64,000 nt of DNA from NCBI GenBank assembly GCA_963731205.1, contig CAVSUJ010000002.1:496001-560000 (forward strand), written 5' to 3'. The position numbers and the translations under genes are program-made. The stretch is from DATAZK01 sp963731205 (GTDB lineage: Bacteria > Actinomycetota > Actinomycetes > Frankiales > Frankiaceae). Positions 36,805-44,561 of the stretch are shown piece after piece. Each line of letters opens with the position of its first letter. The stretch's first letter is position 1. The notes beneath the pieces are model-generated. The model saw only the letters and a list, made by a program, of their open reading frames with translations, ran no database searches and was not told the DNA's origin.

Positions 36805-37947
36805 ATGGTCGCAGCCACCCAGACCCTGGTGATCGGTGCCTCGGCGTCCGGTCTCGCCACCGCCGCCGAGCTCCGGCAGCGCGGCCTGGAGTTCGAGCTC
36901 ATCGAAGCCGAACCCGTCGTCGCTGCCGCCTGGCGCCGCCACTACGACCGGCTGCATCTGCATACCCCCAAAGCGACCTCCGCGTTGCCGGGCCTGCCGA
37001 TGCCCAAGAGCTGGCCGCGCTATCCCTCTCGCGATCAGGTGGTCTCCTACCTCGAGAGCTATCAGCAGCGCTTCTCCCTCGAGCCGCATTTCGGTGAACG
37101 CGTGCAGCGGGTCGAGCGGGTGGGCGACGCCTGGGAAACCACGACGGACAAAGGGGTTTGGCACTCGGAGAACGTCGTGATCGCGACCGGACGAACGAGG
37201 ATTCCGGTGCGCCCGACATGGCCGGGCATGGACGAGTTCGGCGGCGACATCCTGCATTCGAGCGAGTTCCGCAACGGTGACGCGTGGAAGGGCCGGGCTG
37301 TCCTGGTGGTCGGCTTCGGCAATTCGGCGTGCGAGCAGGCGCTCGATCTGCTCGAACGCGGAGCCCAGGTTCATCTCGCCGTGCGCTCACCGGTCAACGT
37401 CGTACCTCGTGACATCTTCGGCGTGCTACCCATCCTTCAGGTCGGGATCGCGATGCGCCACCTCCCGCCGCGGGTCGCCGATGCCCTCGCTGCTCCCATG
37501 ATCAAGCTGACGATCGGTGACATCACGAAGGCCGGCTTGCAAAAGCTGCCGTACGGACCCAACACCCAGATAGCGCGCGACAACCACGTGCCGTTGCTGG
37601 ACATCGGCACCATGGAGCAGATCAAGCGGGGCAACATCACCGTGCACGGCGACATCGAGCGGTTCACCGCCGGCGGGGTGCGCTTCACCGACGGCTCAGA
37701 GCTCGACGTGGCAGCCGTCGTCCTGGCCACCGGATACCGCGCCGCCGTCGGCGATTTCCTGGTGGGCTGGGAAGCCGTGTGCGACGCCTCGGGAACTCCC
37801 ATCACCTCCGGCGCGCCGACCGCTCTCGACGGCCTCTACTTCTGCGGGATGTACGTCTCGCCCGCCGGCATGCTGCGCGAGATCCGCCTTGAAGCAGTGA
37901 GGCTTTCGGCGCTCATCGAGAAGCGTTCCGTAGCCGCGCCTACATGA
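36805..37947 (+). CDS. Flavin-containing monooxygenase (FMO-like)
   Basis: The 380-residue protein has two dinucleotide motifs: an N-terminal FAD motif IGASASGLA (Ser in place of a glycine) and VVGFGNSACEQALDL for NADPH. An ATG motif (VLATGYRAAVGDFL) comes near the end. It is shorter than BVMOs and lacks their HxxxWP/D signature, so it belongs to the N-oxide/FMO side. It is probably soluble, although the middle stretch IAMRHLPPRVADAL is hydrophobic. It is next to the acyl-CoA synthetase and overlaps the convergent TusA-ferritin gene by 8 bp. Confidence 0.85.
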   Translation: MVAATQTLVIGASASGLATAAELRQRGLEFELIEAEPVVAAAWRRHYDRLHLHTPKATSALPGLPMPKSWPRYPSRDQVVSYLESYQQRFSLEPHFGERVQRVERVGDAWETTTDKGVWHSENVVIATGRTRIPVRPTWPGMDEFGGDILHSSEFRNGDAWKGRAVLVVGFGNSACEQALDLLERGAQVHLAVRSPVNVVPRDIFGVLPILQVGIAMRHLPPRVADALAAPMIKLTIGDITKAGLQKLPYGPNTQIARDNHVPLLDIGTMEQIKRGNITVHGDIERFTAGGVRFTDGSELDVAAVVLATGYRAAVGDFLVGWEAVCDASGTPITSGAPTALDGLYFCGMYVSPAGMLREIRLEAVRLSALIEKRSVAAPT

Positions 37948-39118
37948 AGTTCTTCGTGTGCAACGCCGAGATCTCGGCCGCCTCATCGGCCGGGAAGCCG
38001 ATGTGGGCGAGCCGGCGCCGGCGCCCCTCGTCCATCTGAGCTTGCAGCTGCTGGACCGCCAGCCAGCCCCGGTGGATCGCTGCGGGGGCCCAGGAGCCGG
38101 CGGCCAGGATGACCAGGGAGTCGAACACCTGCTGGTTCAGCCCGGCGGTGTTCAACAGCGCGGAGTGGCGACGCTCCACGGCTGCCCGCAGCCTCGCGAG
38201 CAGTCCCGGATCGGCAGCGGTGGAGTACGCGGTATGCGCGACGCCGAACGCGACATGGCGCGTCTCGTCGGCAAGGGCCAGCCGGCACACCTCGGCGGTG
38301 ATCGGGTCCGGTGCATGTCGCTGCAGAAAGCGCAGCAGGTCAAGGAAACTCCCCTCCCCGAGCACCGAGAGCAGGAAGCCGGCGAGCGTGAAGTCGTGCT
38401 CCTGCAAGAGGGTGTCGAGTGACGCCCGACCGCCGGCACCGGATGTCCCCATCTCGCCGCCGCCGAGCAGCGCGCGGCGGGTGAAGACCTCGATGTGGCG
38501 CGCCTCGTCGGCGGTCTGGATCGCCAGCAATTGCAGCACTTCCCGAAAGTGCGGATGCACGCGCGCCAGCAGCTTCGCCGGGATGAGCAGCGCTGCCTGC
38601 TCGTTCTCGACGAGGTACGTCATCAGCTGCACGACCGCGGTCTCGATGTCCGGCGCCAGGTCGGTCGCCGCACCCCAGTCGACGGCAGTGGCGGGATCCC
38701 ATTGCGAGGCGCAGGCAGCCGCGTACAGCCGCGGCGCCGCGTCGGCCCACACCAGCTCACGGTCGGCGATGTCACTGGTGATCGGCGGGCCGCCCTGCTC
38801 GACCAGTGCTCCCCGCGCCGCCAAACCCCAGCATGCATCGGCCTTCAGGTCGGGCGGACCCTTCGCCTGGCCCGCCCGCACCGCACCGGACCAGCGATCG
38901 CGTTCCGCCGTTCCTTTCACGACGACCATCCGGTCGGACACCTCGCTGAAGCGATGACCGCGCTGCCGGCACCACGCCGCGAGGTGAATGCCCAGCGCCG
39001 GGTGCCGGCCGCTCACCTCCAGCAGATCACCCGGTGCCAACGCCGCCAGCCCCCGCTCCAGCAGCAGGTGACCGCCGGCGTCGAGCCCGAGGTCGTCAAG
39101 GTCGGTAGTCGCCGGCAC
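37940..39118 (-). CDS. TusA-like domain fused to a ferritin-like diiron domain
   Basis: The 392-residue protein has two parts. Residues about 8-55 follow the TusA/SirA pattern (LDAGGHLLLERGLAAL, GDLLEVSGRHP, LAAWCRQRGH), but the usual CPxP motif is absent, so the sulfur-carrier Cys is missing at its normal place; Cys remains in AAWC. Residues about 165-340 form a ferritin-like helical domain with Glu in VENEQAALL and ExxH repeats DEARHIEVF and DETRHVAFG, which can hold a diiron site. GTG 39118 overlaps the PhnD-like gene by 23 bp. It is the last gene of a three-gene operon. Confidence 0.75.
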   Translation of the reverse strand: MPATTDLDDLGLDAGGHLLLERGLAALAPGDLLEVSGRHPALGIHLAAWCRQRGHRFSEVSDRMVVVKGTAERDRWSGAVRAGQAKGPPDLKADACWGLAARGALVEQGGPPITSDIADRELVWADAAPRLYAAACASQWDPATAVDWGAATDLAPDIETAVVQLMTYLVENEQAALLIPAKLLARVHPHFREVLQLLAIQTADEARHIEVFTRRALLGGGEMGTSGAGGRASLDTLLQEHDFTLAGFLLSVLGEGSFLDLLRFLQRHAPDPITAEVCRLALADETRHVAFGVAHTAYSTAADPGLLARLRAAVERRHSALLNTAGLNQQVFDSLVILAAGSWAPAAIHRGWLAVQQLQAQMDEGRRRRLAHIGFPADEAAEISALHTKNFM

Positions 39119-39944
39119 CGATACCGCCTGCGGCGTCGTAGAAACCCGTCGCGTCGACGGCTTCCTCGAGCTGCGCGTAACCCTCGAGCCGCGGCGGCCG
39201 CCACTCCTTCAGGCCCTCGAGGTCAAGCAGGACGCGCACCTCCGGATCGGCGTAGGACATCCCGAGCAGGAGCTCGGTGAAGCGGCCGAGCTCGGGCTGA
39301 TCGGCGCCCGGCCCCGCCGTCATCGTGCAGTGGTCGTAAGCACCGGTGCGCGCCAGCACGTGGACATCGCCGGGTAGCACGCCTTCCTGGCCGAAGAGCA
39401 GCAGGTTGCTGTCGATCATGCAGGCGGCGTCGACGCTGCCCGCGGCGAGCGCACGCGCGGCGTCACGTTCCCCGCCGATGTGGTCGCCGTGAAGGCCGAC
39501 ACCGATGTCGAAGCGCCGCACCGTCACGTCATCCCCTGGCTGCAAGCCCCGATTACGAAGCAATTGCAGGGGAATCAGCGTCGCCTGCGGCGAATCGGCT
39601 GCGCCGGTCGCGATGGTCTTCCCGCGCAGCTCGTCCAAGGAGGACAGCCCGCTGTCGCCGCGGGTCACGATCACCGACGTCAGGTCGCAGTCGGTGTCGC
39701 GCATCGTGACCGGGACGAGCTCGATGCCGCGAGCCACAGCGAGCCGGCGGGCCCGCACCCACGCCAGCGGCGAGTTCCAGGCGACGTCGATGCGCGCATC
39801 GACGAGCTCCTCGACCTGACGCTCGTAGTTCGAATAGAGCACGAAATCGAAGTCCAGCTCGTGCCCGCGGAACCAGCGGCGAAAGCCCTCCCAGATGGTG
39901 ACGACCTTCGGGTCGTACGCGACGGCACCCAAGAGGAGCGTCAT
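39096..39944 (-). CDS. PhnD/SsuA-like substrate-binding protein without signal peptide
   Basis: The 282-residue protein has the periplasmic-binding-protein type 2 fold of PhnD/SsuA/NMT1-type proteins (VAWNSPLAWVRA, DELRGKTIATG, DSPQATLIPLQLLR, GSVDAACMIDSN). It begins MTLLLGAVAYDP, with no signal peptide or lipobox, so it should stay in the cytoplasm and act as an enzyme-like or sensing protein and not as a transporter part. ATG 39944 follows GAGG by 7 nt and overlaps the upstream stop (ATGA). No ABC permease or ATPase is nearby. Confidence 0.78.
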   Translation of the reverse strand: MTLLLGAVAYDPKVVTIWEGFRRWFRGHELDFDFVLYSNYERQVEELVDARIDVAWNSPLAWVRARRLAVARGIELVPVTMRDTDCDLTSVIVTRGDSGLSSLDELRGKTIATGAADSPQATLIPLQLLRNRGLQPGDDVTVRRFDIGVGLHGDHIGGERDAARALAAGSVDAACMIDSNLLLFGQEGVLPGDVHVLARTGAYDHCTMTAGPGADQPELGRFTELLLGMSYADPEVRVLLDLEGLKEWRPPRLEGYAQLEEAVDATGFYDAAGGIGAGDYRP

Positions 39945-41071
39945 GACGCCGCCTCGTCGAAGAGTGGGAGGCCGCACAGTGCGCGGCCGATGAAGTCGAG
40001 CAACGCCTCCGTCGTCGGCGCCATGACCCGGGCCGCGCGTGAGTCGCGGAAGCGGCGTTCGATCGCGGACTCCTTGCGATACGCGGATCCTCCGCCGGCT
40101 TTCAGGGCCAGATCCGCCGCTTCAGCCGCAGCCTCCCCGGCGGCCGCCTTGACCTCGAGGACCAGCAACTGCGCATCCCCCCGGCCCTGCTGGATGGCGG
40201 CGATGGTGTCATCGACGAGGGCGCGGGTGCGGTCTGTCGCGATCTGCAGCTGGGCCAGTTGCGCGCGAGGTGTCTGCTGCTGGGCGAGCGTCTGGCCGAG
40301 ATGCTCCAGGCGCGTCTGCTGCAGATGCTGGGCCGTTTCCGCCGTCAACGCCTGCATGAGTCCGACGCTCGCTGACGCGTTCAGCACGAGGAAGAACGGC
40401 AGCACCACCGTGAGCGCCAGATCCAAGCCACCGCCGTCGGCGCCGAGCATCGCGGATTCAGGCACCGAGACCCCCGCGGCGGTCACCGGCGACGAGGCAT
40501 TGCCGCGCAGTCCCAGACCATCGAACGGCGCCGGAACGTCGAGTCCTGGCGCGTCCGCCGGCACGAACCACAGCGTCATCGGCCCTTGCGCTGCAAGGGG
40601 TTTGCTCGACCAGACGTAGCTGTCGGCCTCACCCGCGGCCGTCACCCAGCTCTTGCGCGCGTCGAGGCGGACGTCGCCGCCCTCGTGCGTCGCCGTGCTC
40701 ACCGGAGCCCAGAAGTGGCTACGCGAGCCGAACTCCGAGAAGGCCAAGGTGCTCAGATGCCGCCCGGCGGCGATCTCGGTGAGCACGGCGGAGCGTTCGG
40801 TGGCGACGAGCACCGCTGTGGCGCTGTAGTGCATCGTCACGATCATCGCGGTCGAGCTGCAGGCCGCGCCGATCTCCCGGACGACTGCCGCCGCTTCCGG
40901 GACGCTGCCACCGCCGCCGCCGAAGGCCTCCGGGACGGTCAGTCCGAGGATCCCGGCCTTTTGCAGCGCCTGGATCTGCCGGCGCGGAAAGGCGCCGGTT
41001 CGATCGACCTCAGCCGCGGCTGGGGCGATCACTTCTGAGATGACGTCGGCAAGGACGTCAAGGGTTGTCAC
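39941..41071 (-). CDS. Acyl-CoA dehydrogenase-like flavoprotein (SfnB/DszC-type candidate)
   Basis: The 376-residue protein has the acyl-CoA dehydrogenase fold: N-terminal helical region (AGILGLTVPEAFGG), middle beta domain (LSTLAFSEFGSRSHFWAP, KSWVTAAGEADSY) and C-terminal four-helix bundle (YRKESAIERRFRDSRAARVM). Its company with a TusA-like protein and a PhnD/SsuA-like protein suggests the group of flavin-dependent monooxygenases of sulfur scavenging (SfnB, DszC), not fatty-acid oxidation. GTG 41071 has AGGAGG 6 nt upstream, a strong site. It is the first gene of the operon and is preceded by a structured leader. Confidence 0.82.
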   Translation of the reverse strand: MTTLDVLADVISEVIAPAAAEVDRTGAFPRRQIQALQKAGILGLTVPEAFGGGGGSVPEAAAVVREIGAACSSTAMIVTMHYSATAVLVATERSAVLTEIAAGRHLSTLAFSEFGSRSHFWAPVSTATHEGGDVRLDARKSWVTAAGEADSYVWSSKPLAAQGPMTLWFVPADAPGLDVPAPFDGLGLRGNASSPVTAAGVSVPESAMLGADGGGLDLALTVVLPFFLVLNASASVGLMQALTAETAQHLQQTRLEHLGQTLAQQQTPRAQLAQLQIATDRTRALVDDTIAAIQQGRGDAQLLVLEVKAAAGEAAAEAADLALKAGGGSAYRKESAIERRFRDSRAARVMAPTTEALLDFIGRALCGLPLFDEAAS

Positions 41072-41202
41072 GTCGTTCCTCCTGCTAGGTCTGTGCATCG
41101 ACAAAGACCGCAGGAGCCGCCCGGCTAGCCGGTGACGTCGCCCCTGCGAAGGTGACCGCCCGACCGGACGGCGAGTGGGGGCGCTCAGCGATAGGCCGAC
41201 AT

Positions 41203-41276
41203 GGGCGTCCCCTCTCCGATGCTCCAGATGCGGCGGCCAAGCCCTCGAGTCACCGCATTCGAGGGCGACCACGCCC
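41203..41276 (-). ncRNA. Candidate pseudoknotted cis-regulatory leader RNA (riboswitch-like)
   Basis: Three helices can form together in the minus-strand transcript. P1 pairs GGGCGU (41276-41271) with ACGCCC (41208-41203). P2 is an 8-bp hairpin, GCCCUCGA (41266-41259) with UCGAGGGC (41248-41241), and a 10-nt loop. The loop's AUGCGG (41258-41253) pairs with CCGCAU (41233-41228), making a 6-bp pseudoknot inside P1. The gene start lies about 130 nt downstream. A plausible -10 (TAGAAG, about 41290-41298) puts the transcript start just before P1. It matches no riboswitch class I can recall; a chance fold cannot be ruled out. The remaining intergenic bases to 41370 show no gene. Confidence 0.5.
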
Positions 41277-41370
41277 GAGTCAGCCTGATACTTCTACAGG
41301 CGGGCTCGTGGAACGCCGCCGCCCCCCGCGATGAGGAGGGTCGAGCCATGCCGCAAGAGGCTCGTCGGGG

Positions 41371-43674
41371 TCAGGCGCCGGTCGCTACTTGCGCGTCACC
41401 GGCAAGCTCTCGCGCCCGATCGATGTCGGCACCGCTGAGGTCGGCGAGATCTGGCTCTTCCTCGAACACCGCTTTCAGAGCGCTACGGATGGCGCTCTGC
41501 ACTTCGGGCGCCGGGTCATCGATGGGCCCCTGCGGATAGGTGAGGGAAGCGATGAGGCGGATCACTTGCTCTGCCGCCGTCAGCCTCCCCCACAGGTAGT
41601 CCTCTTTTCGCCATTTCCGGTCGAAGAAACCACCGAAATGCCCGAGCCGCAGACCCTTCAGCTTGTGTCCGGCATCCAGCGTTTCGACGTCAGCGGGGCT
41701 GAACCGGCTCGTCTTGATCGGGCTCAACTGCGGGAGACCGGCGAGACTGGTGACGGGCAGCGTTTCGCGATCGTAGGACAGGAATTGTTCGATGCGACCG
41801 ACAATCGTGTCGCAGGACGCACTCGGCCCAGCGGTAGCGGCCGCACCATCCCGGGAGCCGAACACCTGCTGGATCCGCTCGACGAGTGAGCTGGAGGACT
41901 CGATCGCCCGGCTCGCCTCGCAGGCCTGCTCGGTGATCTGCGACCACACGCTTCCGGGGAGGCCGGCGGGACGGATCCACGGCGTGAGTGGATCCTGCGG
42001 GGTGTTCGCCCAGGCGCTGGCCGGGAGCGCCGGCACCGCCACGAGCGCTGCCTCCAGCGCCGCAGCGAGCTCGTTCAGCGACGCATAGAGGAGCTGCTTC
42101 ACCTGCGCCAGCTTCTTGCGGGTATCAAGGTCGGCTGCGCTTCTCAGCTGCTGGTTGACGGCCTGCATCGCGACCTGCCGGAGGCGTCGCGCGAACGCGA
42201 ATTCGCAGCTGCTGAAGTCGTGGGCAGCGAGCTCCTCCTCGATGCCGATCATCGGGTTGGAGTCCTCGGGGAAGCGCAGCCGGCGACCGACGGCCCTGAC
42301 GACGTCGCGGCGCTCGTCCAGCTCGCGAAGCGCTGTATACGTGGGATCCGCAGGCAGGTCGTCGCTAGCAGCCGAGGAGCGCTCGGCCGCCTTGTCATCG
42401 AGCAGGCTCAGCAGCTTTCCCACCGTCTGGATGGAGACGTTGAGGTTCTGCAGGCGCTGCAGATCAGCCAGCATCGACGTGCTCCGGGGGATGGAAATCA
42501 GCGCGTGATACAGCGTCCCGACGATGCCCGTTCGCGGAGCCCATTTCTCATGCCCGGCTCTGGCCGAGGCCGTCGGCGGATCGTCGGCCGGGACCGGTTG
42601 GACATAGACGATGTGGCGGGTGACCTGGGTCGCGGACTCCTTGGCAGCGATCGACTTGATGACCACGTCGAAGGGGGTGTTGTCCAGCACCCCACCGTCG
42701 ATGAATTCGCGTGGCATCGGGTCAGCGGCGGCGGCCCGGTAGGCCGGGAAGCCGGCGTCCTTGAAGGCAGTGCCGAACTCGTCCGGATCGAGGGACGCGC
42801 GCTTCGCCAGTTGCTCGGCGAACAACCTGATGCTCACCGGAGGAAACGCTCCCGGAAAGCTCGAGGTGGCCCGCGCGGCGAAGGTGAGCCGCGCATTGAC
42901 ATCGGTGCCCGTCGCGAGGCGAAGACCGCCCTCGGGCGAAGGATCTGAGTCGCTCCGATGCAGGAAGCTGAAGACCTGCCGGAAGGTGGTGTCGGGCGGC
43001 AGGAATCCGGTATCAGGATCAACGATGTCGCGCCGGTAGCCCGTCATGTCCGTCGTGGTCACCAGCAGTTCAAGGGTCTCCCCCATGGGCACCAGCGGCA
43101 ACGCCGGAGACAGCGGCTTGCCATCCATGTCCGACAACGCAGCGAAAATCCAGCGCACCATGTTGCTGCCGTGAAGCGGGGAATGATTGGTGACGACGTC
43201 CAGCAAGCCGTTGCCCGCGGCGAGTATCGGGTCCAGTGCCTTGCCGAGCGCGCCCCAGACCCGCTTCGCCCATCCGGGCAGCTGCTGGCCGCTGGTATCC
43301 GGAAGGATCAGGCGGCCGATGTCTCCCTCGTCGAACCAGACCAGTTTCAACGGATCGATGCTCAGGTCGGTCGCCAAAGCCTTCGCGAGGACGACTCCGT
43401 TGATCCCGCCTGCCGACGTCCCGGCTATCAGATCTATCGATACCGAGATGGGTGCGTTGTCCTTCGAGGCCGTCGCCAGGAAGTCGTAATAGACGCCTTC
43501 GACCCCCTCCGGCCGAGGCCTGCCGGCATCGCGAGCCGCAGAGGCGCGCGCAAGATTGTGCAGCTCCTTGGTGACGCCGTACATGTAGATGGCGAGGGAG
43601 ACGCCGCCATTGAGCACCAGCGCGAGCCGCAGCTGGTGCGATTGCCCGGGGATTTGCCGGACGCTCGCGTCCAT
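41371..43674 (-). CDS. Patatin-like phospholipase (DUF3376 type)
   Basis: The 767-residue protein opens with a patatin domain: LVLNGGVSLAIYMYG (oxyanion loop), GTSAGGINGV with the nucleophile Ser (GxSxG), and the catalytic Asp in IDGGVLDNTPFD. The C-terminal half (about residues 400-767) is helical and unlike known enzymes, as in the long actinobacterial patatin-like DUF3376 proteins. It should hydrolyse acyl groups of lipids; membrane association is likely but no segment is certain. Its ATG overlaps the stop of the SDR by 1 nt (TGATG), so the two are coupled. Confidence 0.85.
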   Translation of the reverse strand: MDASVRQIPGQSHQLRLALVLNGGVSLAIYMYGVTKELHNLARASAARDAGRPRPEGVEGVYYDFLATASKDNAPISVSIDLIAGTSAGGINGVVLAKALATDLSIDPLKLVWFDEGDIGRLILPDTSGQQLPGWAKRVWGALGKALDPILAAGNGLLDVVTNHSPLHGSNMVRWIFAALSDMDGKPLSPALPLVPMGETLELLVTTTDMTGYRRDIVDPDTGFLPPDTTFRQVFSFLHRSDSDPSPEGGLRLATGTDVNARLTFAARATSSFPGAFPPVSIRLFAEQLAKRASLDPDEFGTAFKDAGFPAYRAAAADPMPREFIDGGVLDNTPFDVVIKSIAAKESATQVTRHIVYVQPVPADDPPTASARAGHEKWAPRTGIVGTLYHALISIPRSTSMLADLQRLQNLNVSIQTVGKLLSLLDDKAAERSSAASDDLPADPTYTALRELDERRDVVRAVGRRLRFPEDSNPMIGIEEELAAHDFSSCEFAFARRLRQVAMQAVNQQLRSAADLDTRKKLAQVKQLLYASLNELAAALEAALVAVPALPASAWANTPQDPLTPWIRPAGLPGSVWSQITEQACEASRAIESSSSLVERIQQVFGSRDGAAATAGPSASCDTIVGRIEQFLSYDRETLPVTSLAGLPQLSPIKTSRFSPADVETLDAGHKLKGLRLGHFGGFFDRKWRKEDYLWGRLTAAEQVIRLIASLTYPQGPIDDPAPEVQSAIRSALKAVFEEEPDLADLSGADIDRARELAGDAQVATGA

Positions 43675-44483
43675 CAGCGCCCGACGGTGCCGGCGTCGAC
43701 CTTCAGTTGCACACCGGTGACGTACTTGGAGTCGTCGCTGGCGAGGTAGGCCACCGTCGCGGAAATGTCCTCAGGCTCGACGAAGTCGACGGGCAAGGTG
43801 TTCATGAAGACCGGCCCGATCGTCGAGGCCCGCTCGTTGATCAGCTCCATCAGCCCGGGTGCGTCGCCCATGTCGGTACGAACTCCGCAGGGATGGACGC
43901 TGTTGGCGCGGATGCCGTAATCGCCGTACTCGATGGCGATCGCGTTGACGATCCCCACGACGCCGTGCTTGGCCGCCGTGTAGGAGAGCGTGAACGGCTG
44001 GCCCTTCAGGCCGGCCGACGAGCTGGTGACGATGATCGATCCGCCGGTGCCCTGCCGCAGCAGATGTGGCAGGGTCGCCTCGATGGTGTTGTAGACGCCG
44101 GTGAGGTTGACGTCGATGACGTCCTGCCATTGCGTCTCGGTGAGCTCGTGGGTCTTGGCCCAATTCAGGATGCCGGCATTGGCCACGACCACATCGATGT
44201 GGCCGAGTTCGCTCGCGCCGCGGTCGGCAAGCGCCCGCAGCCCGGCCTGATCGCGGACGTCGACCTGCTCGAAAACGACGCGCCGGCCGGTCGATTCGAC
44301 GTCCTTCACCGTCTGCTCGAGATCCGCCGGGGTCGACGGGCGGATCATGCTGGTGCCGACCGGGCCGCAGATGTCACTGATGATGACGTCGGCTCCCTCG
44401 CTCGCCAGCCGCATGGCATGGGAGCGCCCCTGCCCGCGGGCGGCGCCGGTGATGAACGCGACCTTGCCGTCGAGACGTCCCAT
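43674..44483 (-). CDS. Mycofactocin-type SDR oxidoreductase
   Basis: The 269-residue protein has TGAARGQGRSHA in the Rossmann motif, a long insertion after beta-2 (SDICGPVGTS...TPADLEQTVKDVESTGRR), ANAG and YTAAK. This insertion marks the SDR group linked to mycofactocin, a redox peptide cofactor, in which NAD(H) stays tightly bound (carveol-dehydrogenase-like). If so, the host should make mycofactocin; those genes are not in the window. It is coupled to the patatin gene and follows the lipoprotein binding-protein gene after 78 bp. Confidence 0.82.
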   Translation of the reverse strand: MGRLDGKVAFITGAARGQGRSHAMRLASEGADVIISDICGPVGTSMIRPSTPADLEQTVKDVESTGRRVVFEQVDVRDQAGLRALADRGASELGHIDVVVANAGILNWAKTHELTETQWQDVIDVNLTGVYNTIEATLPHLLRQGTGGSIIVTSSSAGLKGQPFTLSYTAAKHGVVGIVNAIAIEYGDYGIRANSVHPCGVRTDMGDAPGLMELINERASTIGPVFMNTLPVDFVEPEDISATVAYLASDDSKYVTGVQLKVDAGTVGR

Positions 44484-44561
44484 GACCTTCTCCTTCTACG
44501 GTTATGGCGCCGCCCGCCCGGAGCGAGGCCCGGGCGGGCGGCAAGGTGTTTTCGTTTCTGC

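Noticed and set aside
41203..41276. Known riboswitch classes (SAM-I, SAM-IV, SAH, TPP, fluoride, ZTP) for the leader
   Set aside because: The conserved core sequences I remember for these classes are not present; the fold is kept only as an unclassified candidate.
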